Shown in pieces: positions 6,490 through 7,199 of a stretch of 7,199 bases of DNA (position 1 is the first letter of the stretch; each line of letters starts with the position of its first letter). A program made the translations under genes and the position numbers. Under the pieces are notes generated by a model. It saw only the letters and a program-made list of their open reading frames with translations, ran no database searches and was not told the origin of the DNA. Location of the stretch: assembly GCA_002392705.1 (NCBI GenBank), contig DGHP01000092.1, positions 1-7,199 of the forward strand, written 5' to 3'. This DNA comes from Lachnospiraceae bacterium UBA3845. Lineage in GTDB: Bacteria; Bacillota; Clostridia; Lachnospirales; Lachnospiraceae.

Positions 6490-7199
6490 TCACTGCTTCT
6501 TCTGGTGCGGGTCCAGGACGTCCCTGAGTCCGTCTCCCAGGAAATTAAAAGCCATCACAATCAGCATGATCGCCGCGCTGGGCACCAGGCTCAGCCATGG
6601 CGCGTTATAAAAATACTGCCGTCCCGCATTGACCATCTGGCCCCAGGACGCGTCGGGCGGCTGGATGCCGAGCCCAAGGAAGCTGAGGCTGCTCTCTGTG
6701 AGAATGGCAGAAGGGACATTCAGCGTAAACAGTACAATCAGAGTCGGCAGGCAGTTCGGCAGAATATGCCGGAAAATGATGACCGCCTTTGAAACGCCGA
6801 TCACGCGCGCCGCCTCCACATACTCTTTCTTTTTCAGCTGCAGCGTCTCCGACCGGACAATCCGGGCAACGCCTGCCCAGTTGACCAGGGCCAGGGTCAG
6901 GAACACATTGATCAGCCCGTCGCCCAGCATATACATGATCACCATGGCAAGCAGCATGGACGGAAAAGCCAGCATGATGTCCGCAAGGCGCATGATCACG
7001 GCATCCGTTCTGCCGCCGGCATATCCTGACACAAGCCCCAGCAGGGCGCCGATCAGCATGCTCAGAAGGGTCGGAACCACACCGACCAGGAGGGATACGC
7101 GGGCCCCGTAGAGCAGGCGGGTCAGGATATCCCTTCCTCCCTCATCCGTGCCGAACAGATGGCCGGAGGAGGGCGGTGACAGGCGGTGCAGCAGGTCCA
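6490..7199 (-). CDS. OppC/DppC-type peptide ABC transporter permease (N-terminus outside window)
   Basis: 235 residues are visible up to the TGA at 6490-6492; the frame is open through the right edge. A GTG at 7078-7080 is internal, because the translation upstream of it continues the family's conserved segment: His-Leu-Phe-Gly-Thr-Asp-Glu-Gly-Gly-Arg-Asp, then Gly-Ala-Arg-Val-Ser-Leu. Family members are about 280-310 residues, so roughly 50-70 residues with the first membrane helix are missing. The visible part has about five hydrophobic helices and the EAA loop (Glu-Ala-Ala, then Gly, then Ile-Leu-Pro-Asn) that docks on the ATPases. It also has the typical Leu-Ser-Phe-Leu-Gly-Leu-Gly and Pro-Asp-Ala-Ser-Trp-Gly motifs of the peptide/nickel subfamily. 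It forms the inner-membrane channel with an OppB-type partner expected upstream. Its stop abuts or nearly abuts the ATPase start, indicating one operon. Confidence 0.95.
   Translation of the reverse strand, partial: DLLHRLSPPSSGHLFGTDEGGRDILTRLLYGARVSLLVGVVPTLLSMLIGALLGLVSGYAGGRTDAVIMRLADIMLAFPSMLLAMVIMYMLGDGLINVFLTLALVNWAGVARIVRSETLQLKKKEYVEAARVIGVSKAVIIFRHILPNCLPTLIVLFTLNVPSAILTESSLSFLGLGIQPPDASWGQMVNAGRQYFYNAPWLSLVPSAAIMLIVMAFNFLGDGLRDVLDPHQKKQ

Noticed and set aside
5521..6792. A 423-codon open frame on the plus strand
   Set aside because: It spans the antisense of two different ABC genes that have complete Walker and signature motifs; no own ribosome-binding site or domain was seen.

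Overview
All genes lie on the minus strand. The window holds two complete ABC-transporter ATPase genes, one complete polysaccharide-deacetylase gene, and two genes cut by the window edges. Strong Shine-Dalgarno sites, fairly GC-rich coding DNA, a Gram-positive-style sigma-A promoter and the protein families suggest a Clostridia-type Firmicute, most likely a Lachnospiraceae-like anaerobe. That placement is an inference from family resemblance, not a measurement.

Layout, in transcription order (high to low coordinates). From 7199 to 4511 are the last three genes of a peptide-type (Opp/Dpp/Nik family) ABC importer operon: an OppC/DppC permease missing its N-terminus, an OppD/DppD ATPase and an OppF/DppF ATPase. 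They are packed with zero to a few bases between genes and a 4-base ATGA overlap, so they are surely co-transcribed and translationally coupled. The substrate-binding protein and the OppB permease are not in the window, so the substrate stays open. A 30-bp tandem repeat straddles the end of the last ATPase gene and carries its stop codon.

From 4510 to 4260 is a control region. It has a good sigma-A promoter (4361-4389), a perfect 16-bp palindrome just downstream of the -10 box, and a second two-part stem-loop in a leader of about 95 nt. This drives a 602-residue membrane-anchored polysaccharide deacetylase (4259-2451). That protein has a very basic cytoplasmic tail of four 13-residue repeats, one transmembrane helix and an extracytoplasmic NodB-like catalytic domain, probably acting on cell-wall or surface glycan. 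A strong intrinsic terminator (2396-2435) closes this single-gene unit.

From 2339 to the left edge runs a large multipass membrane protein (at least 779 residues, C-terminus outside the window). It has two extracytoplasmic sensor-like modules that resemble each other, followed by extra helices and a short segment reminiscent of the MscS channel family. No RNA genes, mobile elements, CRISPR arrays or phage genes were seen. The region reads as ordinary chromosome; the least ordinary parts are the duplicated-sensor membrane protein, the repeat-tailed deacetylase with its structured leader, and the tandem repeat at the operon end.
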